A stretch of DNA of 64,000 nucleotides from Bacteroidia bacterium (lineage in GTDB: Bacteria > Bacteroidota > Bacteroidia > Chitinophagales > Saprospiraceae): contig JAUIKE010000007.1 of the NCBI GenBank assembly GCA_030430845.1, positions 24,678-88,677 on the forward strand. The letters run 5' to 3'. The position numbers were made by a program, and so were the translations under genes. The notes beneath the pieces are model-generated. The model was given only the letters and a program-made list of their open reading frames with translations, was not told where the DNA came from and did not search any database. This document shows positions 7,340 through 15,506 of the stretch, piece by piece; position 1 is the first letter of the stretch, and each line of letters opens with the position of its first letter.

Positions 7340-9977
7340 TTAAAACTACTCTCTCAGTCAAAACATTCGAACTCTGCCTTTCCACCCCCGGTTGTCCTCC
7401 GCCCACCGAAATGTCAAACTGTCCGGCCCGTATCTCTCTTTCATTATTTTCGTTGATAATGCGGAAAGTTTCGGAAGGCAGATTGAAACGGACCGTCTCA
7501 CTTTTCCCAGCTTCCAGGAAAATTCGATCAAAGGCTTTTAGCGACTTGAGTGGAGCAGGAAGTGGTGAGCCGATTTGAGATACATATAACTGCACCACTT
7601 CCTCTCCGTCCCGATGGCCGGTATTCGTGACGGTCACCTCTACTGCCACAGAGTCGCCGGCTTTGATGGTTTCGGGCAACTTCAAACTGCTATATTCAAA
7701 AGTTGTATAACTCAAGCCGTAACCGAACGGATACAGGGTTTTTCCATTAAAATACCGGTAGGTTTGGGTTGTCATATCGTATTGCTCGAAGGGCGGCAGG
7801 TCCTCCACCGATTGATAAAAGGTGACCGGTAGGCGACCGGCCGGATTGTAATCGCCAAAAAGAATGTCCGCTATGGCAGTACCACCGGCCTGGCCGGGAT
7901 ACCAGGCCTCCAGGATGGCCGGAATGTTCTCGTCTTCCCAGTTAACAGCCAGGGCACTTCCGTTGAGTAAAACCAGCACGGTGGGTTTTCCAAGTGCTTG
8001 TACCTTTTGGATCAGTTCCTGCTGTACTTTTGGCAAACTCAGCTTGGTACGATCCCCTCCCCGGAAACCATCGATCTGGATATCCATTTCTTCACCTTCT
8101 AGCCGGGCAGTCAGGCCCATACATAAAATAACGGCCTCTGCCTGACGGGCCGTTTCAAGGGCTTCTTCCAATAAGTTGGGTTTTGGAGCTGCCCAAACCA
8201 ACTGCACCTGGGCGTCCGCATAGGAATCACCGGCTTCTACTTTTAGTTTATAGGATTTTCCAGCCTCCAATTCAATAGGATCGGATTTTCTTAACCTGGG
8301 ATCGCCGTACTCATCCTGGAAGTGGTAGCTTGTTTTGGCGACTAATTCATCGTTGATGTATAATTGTGTATTGCAGGTACTGATAAAGCCTATTTGGTAG
8401 GTCCCGCTTTGGTTTGGCTGGATCTCGCCCGTCCAACGTACACCGAAATTGTCATCATCCATGTCATCGCGAGGAGCGCGGTCGAACCAGTTGGCATCCA
8501 ATGTCGGAACGATTTCTTCATAAAGTACGTCACCTTCGAGTTCGCGATTATCAAAATATTCGGCCTTTAAGCCAGGTGTTCCATCATTGGTAAAAAGATT
8601 GGCTTCCGGAATGGTATAAAACATAGGCATGCCATCTGCCAGTTCGCTTCCTTGTGCGAATAAGACTTCGGTATCCGGAAGCTTGTTTTTTATTCCATCC
8701 AGGGGAGTAATTGGGTTTGATGGAACGCCATTGTAATTGCCGAGCAGCATTAGCCATTGATTAGCGTTGGGGCCTATGACAGCCACCTTCCCTAAATTTT
8801 TGCTAAGGGGTAAAGTCTGATCCTCATTTTTTAACAAGACCATGGACTTCCTGGCTGATTCTAAGGCTAAGCCTTGGTGATTTTCACTGTCCACAATGTC
8901 ATAAGGAATTTGTGCGAATGGTACCTGGCTCGGCGGGTCAAACATGCCCAGTTTAAACCTGGCCAAGAAAAGTCGCTTGACGGCCACATCAATCTCGGCT
9001 TCAGTAATCAATCCTTGCTCCACGGCTGGTATCAGATGGAGATAAATGCCTTCACTTAGGTCGCAGTTCAGGTCACAGCCGGATTGGACGGCCAGGGCAG
9101 CGGCCTGAGCCGCGTTCTCCACTATCTTATGATCCGCGTAAATGTCTTCAATGGCTCCACAATCGGATACGATGAAGCCTTCAAAGCCAAACTCTTCTCT
9201 TAGTATTTGTGTCATTAGTCGATCGCTGCCGCAGCAGGCTTCGCCATTGTAGCGATTGTAGGCACACATGGCAGAGTAGGCCTTCCCTTCTTTGATACCC
9301 ATTTCGAATTGGGGCAGGTAGGTTTCCCAAAGGTCTCGCTCGTTGGTGGTGGCATTAAAAATATGCCTTTCCGGTTCGGGGCCGTTATGGACGGCAAAAT
9401 GTTTGACGGTAGCAATGGTTTTGTAATACCTGGGATCATCGCCCTGCAGACCTTTAATAAATTGAACGGCCATTTTACCGGTCAGGAAAGGATCTTCACC
9501 ATAGGTCTCCTGGCCCCGGCCCCAGCGAGGATCCCGGAAAATATTGATGTTGGGCGACCATAGCGTCAAGCCCTGGTAAAGCGATCTTTTTCCACGACTC
9601 ACAAAATTGTGGTGTTTCGCCCGGGTTTCATCACCGATCACCGTAGCGACCTCATGCATCGCCTCCTGATCCCACATGGCTCCCAGTCCGATCGCCTGAG
9701 GAAAAACCGTCGCCAGTCCAGCTCTCGCAACGCCGTGCAAACCTTCATTCCACCAATTGTATTCCGGAATATCGAGGCGCTCAATGGCCGGAGCTCCATT
9801 GAGCATCTGGCTTACTTTTTCCTCCAGCGTCATCCGGCTAACCAGATCATCTACTCTTTCTTCAAATGAGAGCCTGGTATCCTGATAGAGAGGTACTTCT
9901 TGTTTTTGGCAAGAAAGTGAAAGAATTAAACAAAAGAAAAGGAAACATACTTGGTTGAGGGACAGCCTTGCGAACAT
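7335..9977 (-). CDS. GH3 beta-glycosidase lipoprotein with inserted PA14 domain
   Basis: 880 residues. Lipoprotein signal (CLILSLSCQKQ; Cys at about 23). GH3 N-terminal TIM-barrel (about 45-360) with NVYRDPRWGRG-like segment FRDPRWGRGQETYGEDP, KHFAVHNGPEPERH and the nucleophile context GFIVSDCGAIEDIY. A GH3 C-terminal domain follows and is interrupted by a PA14 domain (about 465-605: AEYFDNRELEGD ... QLVWAAP). A fibronectin type III-like domain ends the chain. This is the architecture of exo-acting beta-glucosidases or beta-xylosidases; the substrate is not decided by sequence. It is lipid-anchored, probably to the outer membrane. A hairpin overlaps its start codon (see 9969). Confidence 0.92.
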   Translation of the reverse strand: MFARLSLNQVCFLFFCLILSLSCQKQEVPLYQDTRLSFEERVDDLVSRMTLEEKVSQMLNGAPAIERLDIPEYNWWNEGLHGVARAGLATVFPQAIGLGAMWDQEAMHEVATVIGDETRAKHHNFVSRGKRSLYQGLTLWSPNINIFRDPRWGRGQETYGEDPFLTGKMAVQFIKGLQGDDPRYYKTIATVKHFAVHNGPEPERHIFNATTNERDLWETYLPQFEMGIKEGKAYSAMCAYNRYNGEACCGSDRLMTQILREEFGFEGFIVSDCGAIEDIYADHKIVENAAQAAALAVQSGCDLNCDLSEGIYLHLIPAVEQGLITEAEIDVAVKRLFLARFKLGMFDPPSQVPFAQIPYDIVDSENHQGLALESARKSMVLLKNEDQTLPLSKNLGKVAVIGPNANQWLMLLGNYNGVPSNPITPLDGIKNKLPDTEVLFAQGSELADGMPMFYTIPEANLFTNDGTPGLKAEYFDNRELEGDVLYEEIVPTLDANWFDRAPRDDMDDDNFGVRWTGEIQPNQSGTYQIGFISTCNTQLYINDELVAKTSYHFQDEYGDPRLRKSDPIELEAGKSYKLKVEAGDSYADAQVQLVWAAPKPNLLEEALETARQAEAVILCMGLTARLEGEEMDIQIDGFRGGDRTKLSLPKVQQELIQKVQALGKPTVLVLLNGSALAVNWEDENIPAILEAWYPGQAGGTAIADILFGDYNPAGRLPVTFYQSVEDLPPFEQYDMTTQTYRYFNGKTLYPFGYGLSYTTFEYSSLKLPETIKAGDSVAVEVTVTNTGHRDGEEVVQLYVSQIGSPLPAPLKSLKAFDRIFLEAGKSETVRFNLPSETFRIINENNEREIRAGQFDISVGGGQPGVERQSSNVLTERVVLK

Positions 9978-10027
9978 AGCGTTTTATTTTGTTCGCATGA
10001 ATTTACGCAATCGGTTGCGTAAATTCA
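9969..10027 (-). promoter_or_regulatory. Two adjacent inverted repeats at the GH3 start
   Basis: TGCGAACA (9969-9976) pairs with TGTTCGCA (9990-9997) and includes part of the GH3 start codon (complement of CAT at 9975-9977). Directly next to it TGAATTTACGCAA (9998-10010) pairs perfectly with TTGCGTAAATTCA (10015-10027), loop TCGG. Together they could be operator half-sites or a 5'-UTR structure covering the start. Interpretation is inference. Confidence 0.45.
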
Positions 10028-10030
10028 ACT

Positions 10031-10160
10031 TTAGAGAACAATACCTGCGGATAGTAGCTTTGAACATTGAAGTTTAAAAAATTATTCTCCCCCCGCCGGG
10101 GGGAGAATAATTTTTTAAACTTCAATGTTTGGGCCCAGAGTCGCAGATATTATTCTCTAA
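10031..10160. terminator. Nested palindrome: 32-bp inner arms plus inverted copy of the gene tail
   Basis: Inner arms 10063-10094 and 10098-10129 are exact complements (start AACATTGAAGTTTAAAAAAT, end in six C / six G) around loop GCC. Outside them TTAGAGAA...CTGCG (10031-10049) pairs with CGCAG...TTCTCTAA (10142-10160). The right outer arm carries the last codons and stop of the CotH-like gene; the left is an inverted copy of it. Confidence 0.75.
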
Positions 10161-11274
10161 GCCCTCTTATTACCACATTTCCTGTTCCATTCGGCAGGCA
10201 AGGATAAGTGAATTCTTTCGCCATTTTTTTAGGATCGTTGATGGTTTCGTAAAAATCATCCAGGAATTTAATGGTTTGTCGAACGTATTTTTCATCCAGC
10301 ATGGAACAATCCGTGTAGACCTTATAAAATGCTGCTTTCAGCTCATTGAAACGGGTAATGGCCGGTTCAAACATACTCATGTCTTCAACACAATAGCCTC
10401 GGTAGCGGCGTTCACGAGTAGAGGATAATTTAAGAGCAGGGGAGGGTTGGGCATAAGGCGCCTGCACGATGCCGGCATGATCATAATCGTAGGGTACCGG
10501 AATGAGCGTGGCGGAGCTGTCTTCGCGCAGGATTTTAATGTTGTGCCGATATTGAGTGGACCAGTCGGTATTGCCGATCATATATTCAAAAACGGCCATG
10601 CGAAGGAAATAGTCGGCATCAAGCTTGTTGGGCCTCAGGCCATTTACTTTTACGATCTTGGCGTGATTTCGGGCAGCCATCTGATCCTCATCTTCCAGTA
10701 TGATTCCCAAAAGCGGATCGGTGGATTTCCCCTTTTTCGTATCCTCATAAACCACCCTGACCAGACGGGCCCGAAAACTGTTTTCCGTGATCAGGTTGTA
10801 TAGTTTGTAAACAAGATATTCCTGCACTACATACTTTTCATCCCTGCATGGAGTGACTAATTTGAGCTTATCCTGCCCGGTAAACAGACACTCTTCGGGA
10901 GTTTTCTTTTTGGCAAAATTGAGTCGTAAAGGAGGGTAATAACAATTTTGCCGCATTAAGCGGAAGTGCCCGCGAGTTTTGACCTTCAGAGGAAGGGCGA
11001 TTTCTTCTCCAGCCGAATTAGTGTAAGCGATTTCCATCAATCGATAAGGGGTGTTTTCCGTTCGGTCGTTGAACAGCTTGCGGGTATCTCCTCTTAGTTT
11101 AAGGTCCAGGATACTGTCACTTTTAAATAAGTCGGCAGGAAGCTTGGCCGGGTCCAGTTCCTGGGCCGGGAGCAGAGCCGGAATAAGTAAATTGAAAATA
11201 AGTAGAATGAAAGCTACATTTTTATGAAAAAAAAGAGGGCCTTTCTTCCGAATTTTTTTCTTAAAAGTAATCAT
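10150..11274 (-). CDS. Secreted CotH-kinase-like protein, about 374 aa
   Basis: After a basic N-terminus, a hydrophobic signal segment (AFILLIFNLLIPALLPAQ) ends around residue 38. The mature part has CotH-like kinase features: a long beta-rich N-lobe with KVKTRGHFRL, then DADYFLRMAVFEYMIGNTDW, HNIKIL and PVPYDYDHAGIVQAPYA, matching the CotH core where Asn and Asp residues act in ATP/metal binding. Bacterial CotH-like proteins are exported atypical kinases or surface-assembly factors; the target is unknown here. I prefer the ATG at 11274 over 11289 because it gives a standard signal peptide. It is upstream of the GH3 gene on the same strand but separated by a strong hairpin. Confidence 0.6.
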   Translation of the reverse strand: MITFKKKIRKKGPLFFHKNVAFILLIFNLLIPALLPAQELDPAKLPADLFKSDSILDLKLRGDTRKLFNDRTENTPYRLMEIAYTNSAGEEIALPLKVKTRGHFRLMRQNCYYPPLRLNFAKKKTPEECLFTGQDKLKLVTPCRDEKYVVQEYLVYKLYNLITENSFRARLVRVVYEDTKKGKSTDPLLGIILEDEDQMAARNHAKIVKVNGLRPNKLDADYFLRMAVFEYMIGNTDWSTQYRHNIKILREDSSATLIPVPYDYDHAGIVQAPYAQPSPALKLSSTRERRYRGYCVEDMSMFEPAITRFNELKAAFYKVYTDCSMLDEKYVRQTIKFLDDFYETINDPKKMAKEFTYPCLPNGTGNVVIRGLRE

Positions 11275-11358
11275 AGAGGGTTCTTGCATTGGTGTATACT
11301 AAAAGTAGGAAATTTCAGTTAAAATCAACAGTGCTTCCACAAAACCACTCTCCCTCTT

Positions 11359-11389
11359 TTGGTGTTGTTTAAGTAGTTTGTTAGATTTG
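11359..11389 (+). promoter_or_regulatory. Bacteroidota-type promoter for the NifU-like gene
   Basis: TTG at 11359-11361, 20 nt, then TAGATTTG at 11382-11389, matching the -33 TTG / -7 TAnnTTTG consensus with proper spacing. Transcription should start near 11396, about 30 bp before the ATG at 11426. Confidence 0.6.
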
Positions 11390-11425
11390 ATCTAAATTAA
11401 GATTAGAAAATAAGAAATAACGACA

Positions 11426-12040
11426 ATGGACAATACTATCAGCAAAAGCCCTGTGATGCTATATACGGAAGAAACGCCCAATCCGGAATCTCTGAAGTTT
11501 GTAACTAACCGTATGCTGTATCGGGGAACGGCGGATTTCCGTGAAGAAGAATTGGCTCGCGAATGGTCTCCTCTGGGGACGGCCCTGTTTGATCTGCCTT
11601 ATGTAAAGGGCGTTTATGTAGCCAATAACTTTGTGACGGTCACCAAGGAGTTCAATTACGCATGGGAAGACATCATGCTGAAATTGAAAAAATTCATCAA
11701 AGACTATATTGAAGAAGGCGGTGAAATCGTCAAAGAAGGCTTTGAAGAGGCCATGGCCAAGATCGAGGCGGAACGCGGTGCCAGTTATGAGTACTCTGAA
11801 GATGAGGCCGAGATCGTTAAGCGAATTAAAGATCTGATCGACACCTATGTGAAGCCTGCAGTGGAAGGGGACGGTGGTAATATCGAATTCGCTGCCTTCG
11901 AGGACGGAGTGGTTACCGTAATTTTGCAGGGTGCCTGTAGCGGGTGTCCATCATCAACGGTTACGCTAAAGGCAGGAATTGAAGGCATGCTCAAACGCAT
12001 GGTGCCGGAAGTCAAAGAAGTAGTGGCGCAAATGGGCTAA
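11426..12040 (+). CDS. NifU/Nfu-family Fe-S cluster scaffold, 204 aa
   Basis: The N-terminal Nfu_N (Scaffold) domain, about residues 10-98, has the family signatures TPNPESLKFV and GTALFDLPYVKGVYVANNFVTV. The C-terminal NifU domain, about 120-204, has IDTYVKPAVEGDGG and the cluster-binding CSGCPSS (CxxC). It should hold and pass a 4Fe-4S cluster to apo-proteins in the cytoplasm. A promoter with ideal spacing is 30 bp upstream, and a composite hairpin element closes the gene from 12051. Confidence 0.92.
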   Translation: MDNTISKSPVMLYTEETPNPESLKFVTNRMLYRGTADFREEELAREWSPLGTALFDLPYVKGVYVANNFVTVTKEFNYAWEDIMLKLKKFIKDYIEEGGEIVKEGFEEAMAKIEAERGASYEYSEDEAEIVKRIKDLIDTYVKPAVEGDGGNIEFAAFEDGVVTVILQGACSGCPSSTVTLKAGIEGMLKRMVPEVKEVVAQMG

Positions 12041-12050
12041 AGTACTGTTT

Positions 12051-12205
12051 TTCAAAAAAAAGGGGGCGTCTCAAATGCCCTTCGGCTATTTCGCCAACCA
12101 ATATTATTTCTTTGGGAGGTGCCCATCCTGGCACCTCCCAAAAAGAAAATTATCTGGCGGCGAATAACGACGAAGGAGTTATGAGACGCCCCCTTTTTTT
12201 TTGAA
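12051..12205 (+). repeat. Composite palindromic element (divergent outer arms, conserved linkers)
   Basis: Outer arms TTCAAAAAAAAGGGGG... (12051-12073) and the complement ending TTTTTTTGAA (12182-12205) enclose a second, imperfect stem (CCTTCGGCTATTTCGCC with GGCGAATAACGACGAAGG) and a central stem GGGAGGTGCC/GGCACCTCCC (about 12115-12139). The A/T linkers CCAACCAATATTATTTC and AAAAAGAAAATTATCTGG equal those of the elements at 21908 and 42967, so this is the same family with a changed outer hairpin. It doubles as terminator of the NifU gene. Confidence 0.75.
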
Positions 12206-12278
12206 AAAATTTCAACTCTCTGCAACTTTCCAAAAATCGCGAAGTTTTCCCCTTGAATTCACTTAACCATATATCGTT

Positions 12279-12833
12279 TTGGACGTACTGCAAGACAAAT
12301 ATTTAATGAAAAAAGTACAAGATGGGGATCTTAGCAAGATGAGCCTCTTGTACGAACGCCACAAACGGGATTTGTTCGGCTATTTCTACGGTCTGACCAA
12401 TGATGCTGACAAGAGCGAAGACCTGGTACAGAACCTGTTTTACCGGCTTTTGAAATACCGACATACGTATCGCGGAGATGGCAAATTTGTCTACTGGATG
12501 TATTCAGTGGCCCAAAACACCTGGCGGGACCAGTTTCGCAAAAAGAAGCTCATTGATTATGGTAGCGATGCCTACACATATGACAGCTTGCCGAATAAGG
12601 AAAAAAATGCGGAAGAGTTACTCCTGGCCACGGAAAGAAAAAACTTACTGAAAGAAGCCCTGCAGCAGATTTCACCTGAAAAAAGGGAGGCCATCGTGCT
12701 CAGTCGCTTTCAGGGCTTGAAATATCAGGAGATTGCGAAGATCTCCAACGTATCTGAAAATGCCATCAAGGCGAGAGTTCATCGAGGATTAATGGAATTA
12801 AAGGAAATTATTTTAAAACTAGAGAATCAATGA
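12279..12833 (+). CDS. ECF-type RNA polymerase sigma factor, 184 aa
   Basis: Sigma-70 region 2 (about 22-90) shows ADKSEDLVQNLFYRLLKYR and GKFVYWMYSVAQNTWRDQFRK. Region 4 (about 120-178) shows LPxKR-like SPEKREAIVLSRFQGLKYQEIA and helix-turn-helix NVSENAIKARVHRGL. The start is probably the TTG at 12279, because the sequence before the next ATG (12306) fits family N-termini; this is uncertain. The stop overlaps the anti-sigma start by ATGA, showing translational coupling. It should direct polymerase to its own operon and envelope genes. The partner operon at 44.7-47 kb has the same plan. Confidence 0.9.
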   Translation: MDVLQDKYLMKKVQDGDLSKMSLLYERHKRDLFGYFYGLTNDADKSEDLVQNLFYRLLKYRHTYRGDGKFVYWMYSVAQNTWRDQFRKKKLIDYGSDAYTYDSLPNKEKNAEELLLATERKNLLKEALQQISPEKREAIVLSRFQGLKYQEIAKISNVSENAIKARVHRGLMELKEIILKLENQ

Positions 12834-13633
12834 AGCAGCAGGATCAAAATAATTGCCGGATCGCTATTGATTCCTTATTGAAGGAGTTAGAAAACGAAAG
12901 TTTCACAAAAGAAAAGCTGGATATGCTGTGTCATCAATTTCCGGATTGCGCAGAAAATTTACAGACCACTCTTGCCATGTGGCAGCAATTGGAGGAGGTG
13001 CCGAGCCCGGAACCCAGCCCTGCCATGGATGCCGGCTTTTATAAAATGCTCAGCGAATTCACGACCGAACAGGCCAAGGCATCTAAGGCCTGGTGGGATC
13101 TGGATTGGGTTCGCCTCAATGGTTTTAATCTGAAATGGGTTGCGCTGGCCGGTGTTTTTATGCTTGGAATGGCCAGTGGTGTTATACTGTGGCCGGAAAA
13201 GCAAGCACGGGGGATAGCGGATATTGAGCAAAATCTTAATAGCGATCAAGCAGTTGATTGGGTTGCATTGACTTCTGCCCAATCTACCACCGAAAGATTG
13301 ATGAGCATTCAACAGATTAGAGAGCGGGCTGAACTAGACGACCAGATCGTTCAGGCGCTGGGTGAGGTACTCATGCACGATGAAAATGAAAATGTTCGCT
13401 TAAGTGCCATCGAAACTATGCTCTATTTTGCAGATAATCCCAAAGTAAGAGAAAATCTGATCCGAGCCATCCCTTATCAAAGCTCCCCCCTTATCCAGAT
13501 GACGCTGGCAGAAGTTATGGTAGCGCTAAATGATTCCAGAGCCGTTAACGAGATCCGGCAATTGCTGGAAACTCAGCAGTTGGAATTAGAAGTGAAAATG
13601 AAGATGGAGGAAACGATCGAGACTTTATTGTAA
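12830..13633 (+). CDS. Membrane anti-sigma factor with periplasmic HEAT-repeat domain
   Basis: 267 residues. The cytoplasmic N-terminal part (1-90) resembles anti-sigma domains (short helices, CHQFPDCAENLQ). One membrane span lies at about 100-120 (WVALAGVFMLGMASGVILW). The C-terminal half, about 150-267, has HEAT-type helical repeats (ALGEVLMHDENENVRLSAIE, then NPKVRENLIRAIP, SPLIQMTLAEVMVAL). By position and topology it should hold the upstream sigma at the membrane and release it on a periplasmic signal sensed by the HEAT domain. HEAT repeats as the sensor half are less usual than beta or coiled domains. The anti-sigma role is inferred from the operon. Confidence 0.75.
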   Translation: MKQQDQNNCRIAIDSLLKELENESFTKEKLDMLCHQFPDCAENLQTTLAMWQQLEEVPSPEPSPAMDAGFYKMLSEFTTEQAKASKAWWDLDWVRLNGFNLKWVALAGVFMLGMASGVILWPEKQARGIADIEQNLNSDQAVDWVALTSAQSTTERLMSIQQIRERAELDDQIVQALGEVLMHDENENVRLSAIETMLYFADNPKVRENLIRAIPYQSSPLIQMTLAEVMVALNDSRAVNEIRQLLETQQLELEVKMKMEETIETLL

Positions 13634-13636
13634 TTC

Positions 13637-13670
13637 TTTATAGCAGCCGTCGGTCGAGGGCTGCTATAAA
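13637..13670 (+). terminator. Intra-operon hairpin, 12-bp perfect arms
   Basis: TTTATAGCAGCC (13637-13648) pairs with GGCTGCTATAAA (13659-13670) between the anti-sigma gene and the first DUF4097-like gene. There is no clean U-run directly after it, so it may act as a partial terminator or a processing/stability element that sets the ratio of regulator to effector. Confidence 0.55.
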
Positions 13671-13684
13671 CAAAAAAAATCATT

Positions 13685-14557
13685 ATGAAAAGACTGTTAC
13701 TAAATTTAGCGTGCCTGCTCACGCTCAGTAGTTGTATTGGGCAGGAATTTAATGATCGCTCTGAATTTACGATTAATGCAAGCGGTATGGAGCGTTTTCA
13801 ATTGTATAACCGCTGGGGAGCTGTGACCGTGAAAGCGACCAGTGGAAACACCATTAAAATGTCGGTAAAAAGGCATTTAGAGGCTAAAAAATCAACCAGG
13901 TTGGAAGAAGCCAAAAAAACTATATACATGGATAGTATGATGGTGGACGGTGAGTTGGTATTCTTTATTGAGCATCCTTTTCTTAAGTTGCAGTTCGATG
14001 AAGAGAGAGGGTTCGCGAGTTACGAAAACAGCCAGTGGAAGGATGGCTGGAACTGGAAGGATGATGATAATGTACATGCGGAGTTTGCCGTTACACTGGA
14101 AATTCCTGCCCGGATGGATCTGGTCGTAGTCAATCACGATGATCCTTTGAAAGTAGATGGTATGCAAGGCGATTTAATTGCCCGGAATCACCATGACGGA
14201 GTTTGGGTGAAAAACCAGGGAGGGAATGCTGATGCACATTCTCATCATGGAGATGTAGAAGTTTTTTATACAAAAAACCCAACAAAGGAGTGTGTATACG
14301 ATACGCATCATGGCGATATCAAAATACATTTTCAACCTGGCCTGTCAGCCGATGCTTCTCTGAGTAGCCGGCATGGCGATTTTTTCACGGAAATGGACTG
14401 GAGTATACTTCCGGTGAAGGTACAGGCACAAAAAAATAACGAAGGAACCAAATATAAAGTAAAAGCATCCGGTCAAACTTCGGTGAAGATCGGCTCAGGA
14501 GGCCCTATGCAACGCTTTAAAACCTATCATGGGGATGTCTATCTTTTGAACAAATAA
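13685..14557 (+). CDS. DUF4097-like exported beta-helix protein with HGD ladder (first copy)
   Basis: 290 residues, Sec or lipoprotein leader (ACLLTLSSCIGQ; Cys at about 17). From about residue 135 the chain is made of short beta repeats, each turning at a His-Gly-Asp or close variant: NHHDG, SHHGD, THHGD, SRHGD and YHGD, the last eleven residues before the end. Standard DUF4097 repeats have Ser/Asn-Gly-Asp at this turn. Stacked turns in a beta-helix would line up the His/Asp residues, which might bind metal or a surface (inference). The second copy begins 17 bp downstream, so the pair is surely co-transcribed with the sigma/anti-sigma genes. Confidence 0.8.
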   Translation: MKRLLLNLACLLTLSSCIGQEFNDRSEFTINASGMERFQLYNRWGAVTVKATSGNTIKMSVKRHLEAKKSTRLEEAKKTIYMDSMMVDGELVFFIEHPFLKLQFDEERGFASYENSQWKDGWNWKDDDNVHAEFAVTLEIPARMDLVVVNHDDPLKVDGMQGDLIARNHHDGVWVKNQGGNADAHSHHGDVEVFYTKNPTKECVYDTHHGDIKIHFQPGLSADASLSSRHGDFFTEMDWSILPVKVQAQKNNEGTKYKVKASGQTSVKIGSGGPMQRFKTYHGDVYLLNK

Positions 14558-14574
14558 ACTAAAAAATAGGAAAT

Positions 14575-15390
14575 ATGAAATGGATAAAAAATGTAACAAG
14601 CTTAATGGTAATCATGTTAGTGAGCTACCTGATGTCGGCACAGTCGACTGCTGAGGAATTTACTATTCCACTCAGCAACCCGGGCAAGGCCGGCCAACTG
14701 ATCGTTGATTTACATGAAGGAGGGGTGACCGTTACGGGATATGCCGGAAATGAAGTAATTGTTAGTGTGGAGACCGAGGATGATGAGGACGAAGATGAAG
14801 AAGATAAAAATCGGTCCAGGGAGGGCCTGAGAAGAATTCCCAATGCCGGTATGAGCTTTGAGATTGAAGAAGAAAACAATATCGTAAAGATAGCCGGCAC
14901 CCGCAGCCGCCATACCGACTTTACCATTAAGGTACCGCGACAATTTTCTCTGACCCTCAAGACGCATCACGATGGGGATGTGGTGGTTCGGGATGTAGTC
15001 GGTGAGCTTGTAGTTGATGCCCATCATGGCGATATGGAATTACTAAATGTCGGCGGCTCGGTGGTTGCGGATACGCATCACGGAGATATTAAGATCACTT
15101 TTGCCTCTGTTAAGTCGGGCGTACCCATGGCTTTCAGTACTTACCACGGCGATGTGGACATTACCTTCCCTGCCAGTGTAAATGCAGCGGTAAAAATGAA
15201 ATCCGACAGAGGAGATATTTTCACTGACTTTGACATGGAGTTGAATGCTTCCAAACCAAGTATTCAAAAAACGAAAGAGGGTAAACAAAAAATTGCGGTA
15301 ATGGAATGGATCCAGTCGAAGCTGGGTAGCGGCGGGCCGGAGTTTATGTTTACAACCCATCATGGGGATATTATTCTTAGAAAAAAATAA
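14575..15390 (+). CDS. DUF4097-like exported beta-helix protein with HGD ladder (second copy)
   Basis: 271 residues. Signal peptide ends at SYLMSAQS (about 23). An acidic loop (ETEDDEDEDEEDKNR, about 62-76) interrupts the first strands. The repeat part shows THHDGD, AHHGD, THHGD, TYHGD, DRGD and, six residues from the C-terminus, THHGDIILRKK. It shares the turn motif, length and ending of the gene upstream, so the two are diverged duplicates. No enzyme motif is visible; a structural or ligand-binding envelope role is likely. A palindromic element half-copy begins about 30 bp downstream. Confidence 0.8.
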   Translation: MKWIKNVTSLMVIMLVSYLMSAQSTAEEFTIPLSNPGKAGQLIVDLHEGGVTVTGYAGNEVIVSVETEDDEDEDEEDKNRSREGLRRIPNAGMSFEIEEENNIVKIAGTRSRHTDFTIKVPRQFSLTLKTHHDGDVVVRDVVGELVVDAHHGDMELLNVGGSVVADTHHGDIKITFASVKSGVPMAFSTYHGDVDITFPASVNAAVKMKSDRGDIFTDFDMELNASKPSIQKTKEGKQKIAVMEWIQSKLGSGGPEFMFTTHHGDIILRKK

Positions 15391-15421
15391 TAGACTAATG
15401 CTTTAGTAGGTCAAATTTTGA

Positions 15422-15504
15422 AGGGGCTGTCTCATCCGCCTGATGTGGATGAGCAGCCCTATAACTTTCTTTTATAGAGGTGCCCGCAGGGGCGCCTCTA
15501 TAAA
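15422..15504 (+). repeat. Half copy of the composite palindromic element
   Basis: An imperfect hairpin AGGGGCTGTCTCATCC ... GGATGAGCAGCCCT (15422-15460) is followed by linker ATAACTTTCTTTTATAGAGG and a second hairpin TTTATAGAGGTGCC / GGCGCCTCTATAAA (15471-15504, one mismatch). The linker matches the left linker of the full elements; the right hairpin is missing. It sits between convergent genes and can terminate both. Confidence 0.6.
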
Positions 15505-15506
15505 TA

